DNA of 6,244 bases from Kiloniellales bacterium (GTDB lineage Bacteria; Pseudomonadota; Alphaproteobacteria; Kiloniellales; JAKSBE01): NCBI GenBank assembly GCA_030067055.1, contig JASJAL010000355.1, forward strand, positions 1-6,244. The letters run 5' to 3'. Made by a program: the position numbers and the translations under genes. The notes beneath the pieces were generated by a model. The model ran no database searches, had not been told where the DNA came from, and saw only the letters and a program-made list of their open reading frames with translations. Shown piece by piece: positions 4,678-6,244 of this stretch (the first letter of the stretch is position 1; each line of letters starts with the position of its first letter).

Positions 4678-4705
4678 GGCGAGCCCCCACTGAGATGACA
4701 GGAGG
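4665..4705 (-). terminator. Inverted repeat at the VCBS gene end, likely terminator
   Basis: CCTCCTGTC (4665-4673) and GACAGGAGG (4697-4705) form a perfect 9-bp stem with a 23-base loop that itself holds GGGC/GCCC. It begins 1 base past the leftward VCBS stop codon. It shares its left arm with the REP-like repeat, so two alternative foldings compete. No U-tract follows. Confidence 0.45.
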
Positions 4706-4706
4706 A

Positions 4707-5837
4707 CTAAGGCCTCGCCAACATGAGGCGGCCGTCTTCGAGGCCGTAGAGGAGTTCGGGACGGCCGTCGGCGTCGAGGTCGGTGGCGAGGATGGCGGTC
4801 ACGATCTCGGCGTCGTGGCGGATCGCGTCGAGCTCGGCGAAGGTGCCACCGGCGAAGGTGACGATGCGCAGGGAGCGGCGGCCGTTGGCCGGGACCGCGA
4901 GGTCGGGGACGCCGTCGCCGTTCCAGTCGAGGACCGCCGAGAGGTCGAGCTCGCGGCTGCCGATGGCGTGGTTGGAGAAGCCCGCGACCGCCTGCTCCTG
5001 GCGCAGTTCGCCGTCGACCAGCTCCCAGACCCGCAGCGTCCCGCCGATGTGCGGGGTCTCGACGTAGGCGATCTCGACCCGGCCGTCGCCGTCGAAATCG
5101 GCCGCCCCGGCCGGGTTGAGCCAGCGGTTGGCGATCCCGATCGGCGGGGTCTCGGCCAAGTGTTCGATCTTGCCGTCGACGAGGCGGTAGAAGGCGAGCG
5201 CGGCACCGCGGTCGAGATAGCTGCGGATGACGACGAACTCCGTCTGCCCGTCACCGGTGAGGTCGACCAGGCGCACCCGCAGGTCCTCGAAGACGGAGCC
5301 GGGCGGCAGGGTCAGGTTGAAGGAACCGCCGACTCGAAGAAAGCCGAGGTGAAAACCGGATGCCTCGACCTGGTCACCGAGAATACCGTGCCTATAGATA
5401 TCGGTCGGATGGATCAGCCAAGCAGCTAGAGTGCCAACCACTAAGGTTGGCTGAGCGTCGGAAAGAATCCGGTTTGCGCGGCGCGGAGCAACCACCCAGT
5501 CCGTATAGTGGTCAAGCGCCGCGGGGTCCGCGAGAGGGATGCCAATCAATTCCGAGCCCATTTCATTGAGGGGCGCGGAGAGAGGCCCGGACAAGTCCCG
5601 CAACACGAACTTGCCGCTTCCGACGCTCAAGGCCGTCCATTGGTTACCGCAGCGCAGGACCTTGGCGGTCTTGACGAGATTTCCCGTCGAGATACCGCTG
5701 CCCAACCCTCGGTCGAGCTGGGTGACGCAGGTGCCAGGTATGGCTTCGCCGACTTCGGCCGCGTCGAGACCCCAAGCCAGACCGAGTCCGCAGAGGGTCA
5801 CGCCAAAAAACGCGGCCCGCTGCAACCAAAGCCTCAA
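4707..5837 (-). CDS. Secreted VCBS/FG-GAP repeat protein, translationally coupled to typA
   Basis: This 376-residue exported protein of unknown function has a C-terminal beta-propeller-like set of VCBS/FG-GAP repeats. Four calcium-binding loops of the Asp-X-(Asp/Asn/Thr)-X-Asp-Gly type are visible: DLTGDGQTE (192-200), DFDGDGRVE (247-255), DWNGDGVPD (304-312) and DLDADGRPE (353-361). A signal peptide is present: RLWLQR, then hydrophobic 8-22, with cleavage probably after LDA (24-26). Residues 30-170 form a distinct N-terminal region with C37 and C63 that I cannot assign. The start is TTG, placed so that TTG and the TGA stop of typA share bases in TTGA. With only a weak GGAAAG-like site ahead, translation probably depends on ribosomes finishing typA. 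Base composition changes along the gene: about 53% G+C in a block of the N-terminal half against about 80% in a block of the repeat half. Repeat family is secure, role unknown. Confidence 0.85.
   Translation of the reverse strand: MRLWLQRAAFFGVTLCGLGLAWGLDAAEVGEAIPGTCVTQLDRGLGSGISTGNLVKTAKVLRCGNQWTALSVGSGKFVLRDLSGPLSAPLNEMGSELIGIPLADPAALDHYTDWVVAPRRANRILSDAQPTLVVGTLAAWLIHPTDIYRHGILGDQVEASGFHLGFLRVGGSFNLTLPPGSVFEDLRVRLVDLTGDGQTEFVVIRSYLDRGAALAFYRLVDGKIEHLAETPPIGIANRWLNPAGAADFDGDGRVEIAYVETPHIGGTLRVWELVDGELRQEQAVAGFSNHAIGSRELDLSAVLDWNGDGVPDLAVPANGRRSLRIVTFAGGTFAELDAIRHDAEIVTAILATDLDADGRPELLYGLEDGRLMLARP
5834..5837 (-). promoter_or_regulatory. TTGA stop-start overlap coupling typA to the VCBS gene
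   Basis: On the leftward strand the four bases TTGA hold both the typA stop (TGA) and the TTG initiation codon of the VCBS gene in another frame. Such 4-base overlaps normally mean re-initiation by the terminating ribosome. It also decides the start: no other codon nearby yields a complete signal peptide. Confidence 0.65.
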
Positions 5838-6244
5838 GCGCTTTCCGCCCTGCGGGCCTGGCGCTTGCGTTCGTGGGGGTCGAGCTCGCGCTTGCGCAGG
5901 CGGATGGTCTCGGGGGTGACCTCGACCAGCTCGTCGTCGTCGATGTAGGCGATGGCCTGCTCCAGCGAGAGCTTGCGCGGCGGGGTCAGGCGGATCGCCT
6001 CGTCGTTGCCGGCGGCGCGGAAGTTGGTCAGCTGCTTGGCCTTGAGCGGGTTGACCTCGAGGTCATTGTCGCGGCTGTTCTCGGCGATGATCATGCCCTC
6101 GTAGACCTCGACGCCGGAACCGATGAAAAACGCCGCGCGCTCCTCCAGGTTGGCCAGCGCGTAGGCGACGCTCTTGCCCTTGGCGTTGGAGATCAGGACC
6201 CCGTTGCGCCGGCCGGCGATCTTGCCGGCGTAGGGGCCGTACTC
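5834..6244 (-). CDS. typA: Ribosome-associated translational GTPase TypA/BipA, C-terminal 136 residues
   Basis: This is the last 136 residues of TypA/BipA, an EF-G-like GTPase of about 600 residues that binds the 70S ribosome and helps ribosome assembly and stress adaptation. The N-terminal GTPase domain lies beyond the right edge. The frame is open from the window end. The BipA-specific C-terminal domain is clear: [18 protein letters not shown] (2-19), [17 protein letters not shown] (25-41), [20 protein letters not shown] (45-64), [15 protein letters not shown] (72-86), and the near-invariant [21 protein letters not shown] (100-120), followed by the usual basic tail. All expected motifs are intact. 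The first in-frame ATG, at 6094, is an internal methionine (M51 of this fragment), not a start. The TGA stop at 5836-5834 overlaps the TTG start of the VCBS gene downstream, indicating one transcript. Confidence 0.95.
   Translation of the reverse strand, partial: EYGPYAGKIAGRRNGVLISNAKGKSVAYALANLEERAAFFIGSGVEVYEGMIIAENSRDNDLEVNPLKAKQLTNFRAAGNDEAIRLTPPRKLSLEQAIAYIDDDELVEVTPETIRLRKRELDPHERKRQARRAESA

Noticed and set aside
4695..5429. Rightward 244-codon frame opposite the VCBS gene
   Set aside because: It is a Gly/Val/Asp-rich shadow of the GC-rich repeats; the leftward strand has a signal peptide and four calcium loops.
5835..6094. Separate 86-residue gene starting at the ATG at 6094
   Set aside because: The frame is open to the window end with continuous TypA homology, so this methionine is internal.
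1..6244. CRISPR array, tRNA/rRNA genes, toxin-antitoxin pair, phage or reverse-transcriptase system
   Set aside because: No regularly spaced repeats, cloverleaf with a conserved T-loop, rRNA sequence or matching protein motifs were seen on either strand.

Overview
The window looks like chromosomal DNA of a high-GC alphaproteobacterium, possibly of the Rhodospirillales type. This rests on the very GC-rich, Proteobacteria-like coding sequence of the right half (sample 60-base blocks are about 80% G+C) and on the protein families present. It is an inference from sequence alone. I see no rRNA, tRNA, CRISPR array, phage genes or obvious defence cassette.

Left part (1 to about 2312) is accessory in character and lower in GC; one block inside the binding-protein gene is about 50% G+C. 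It starts with the last 75 codons of an IS110-family transposase, followed by a structured non-coding stretch. Next is a leftward gene for a secreted PhnD-type solute-binding protein with no permease or ATPase gene beside it. A 304-base divergent spacer with nested inverted repeats follows, then a rightward gene for a small GYD-domain protein.

Middle part (2313 to 3165): a leftward 88-residue DUF1488-like gene converges on the GYD gene, with strong hairpins between the two. Beyond its start lies a 586-base stretch with no convincing gene. That stretch holds one very strong hairpin and a weak candidate for a small or decayed reading frame.

Right part (3166 to 6244): everything is leftward. 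In order of transcription these are the 3' end of typA (bipA, ribosome-associated GTPase), a secreted VCBS/FG-GAP repeat protein whose TTG start overlaps the typA stop, a cluster of REP-like inverted repeats, a YciI-family gene, and 46 bases later a zinc-dependent medium-chain alcohol dehydrogenase. typA plus the VCBS gene look like one translationally coupled unit. yciI plus the dehydrogenase look like a second small operon that may act on a shared oxidised or aldehyde/alcohol substrate (inference).

No clearly new multi-gene system is visible. The most useful leads are the possible guide-RNA region behind the IS110 transposase, the typA/VCBS overlap, the strong hairpin at 2754-2793 and the orphan binding protein.
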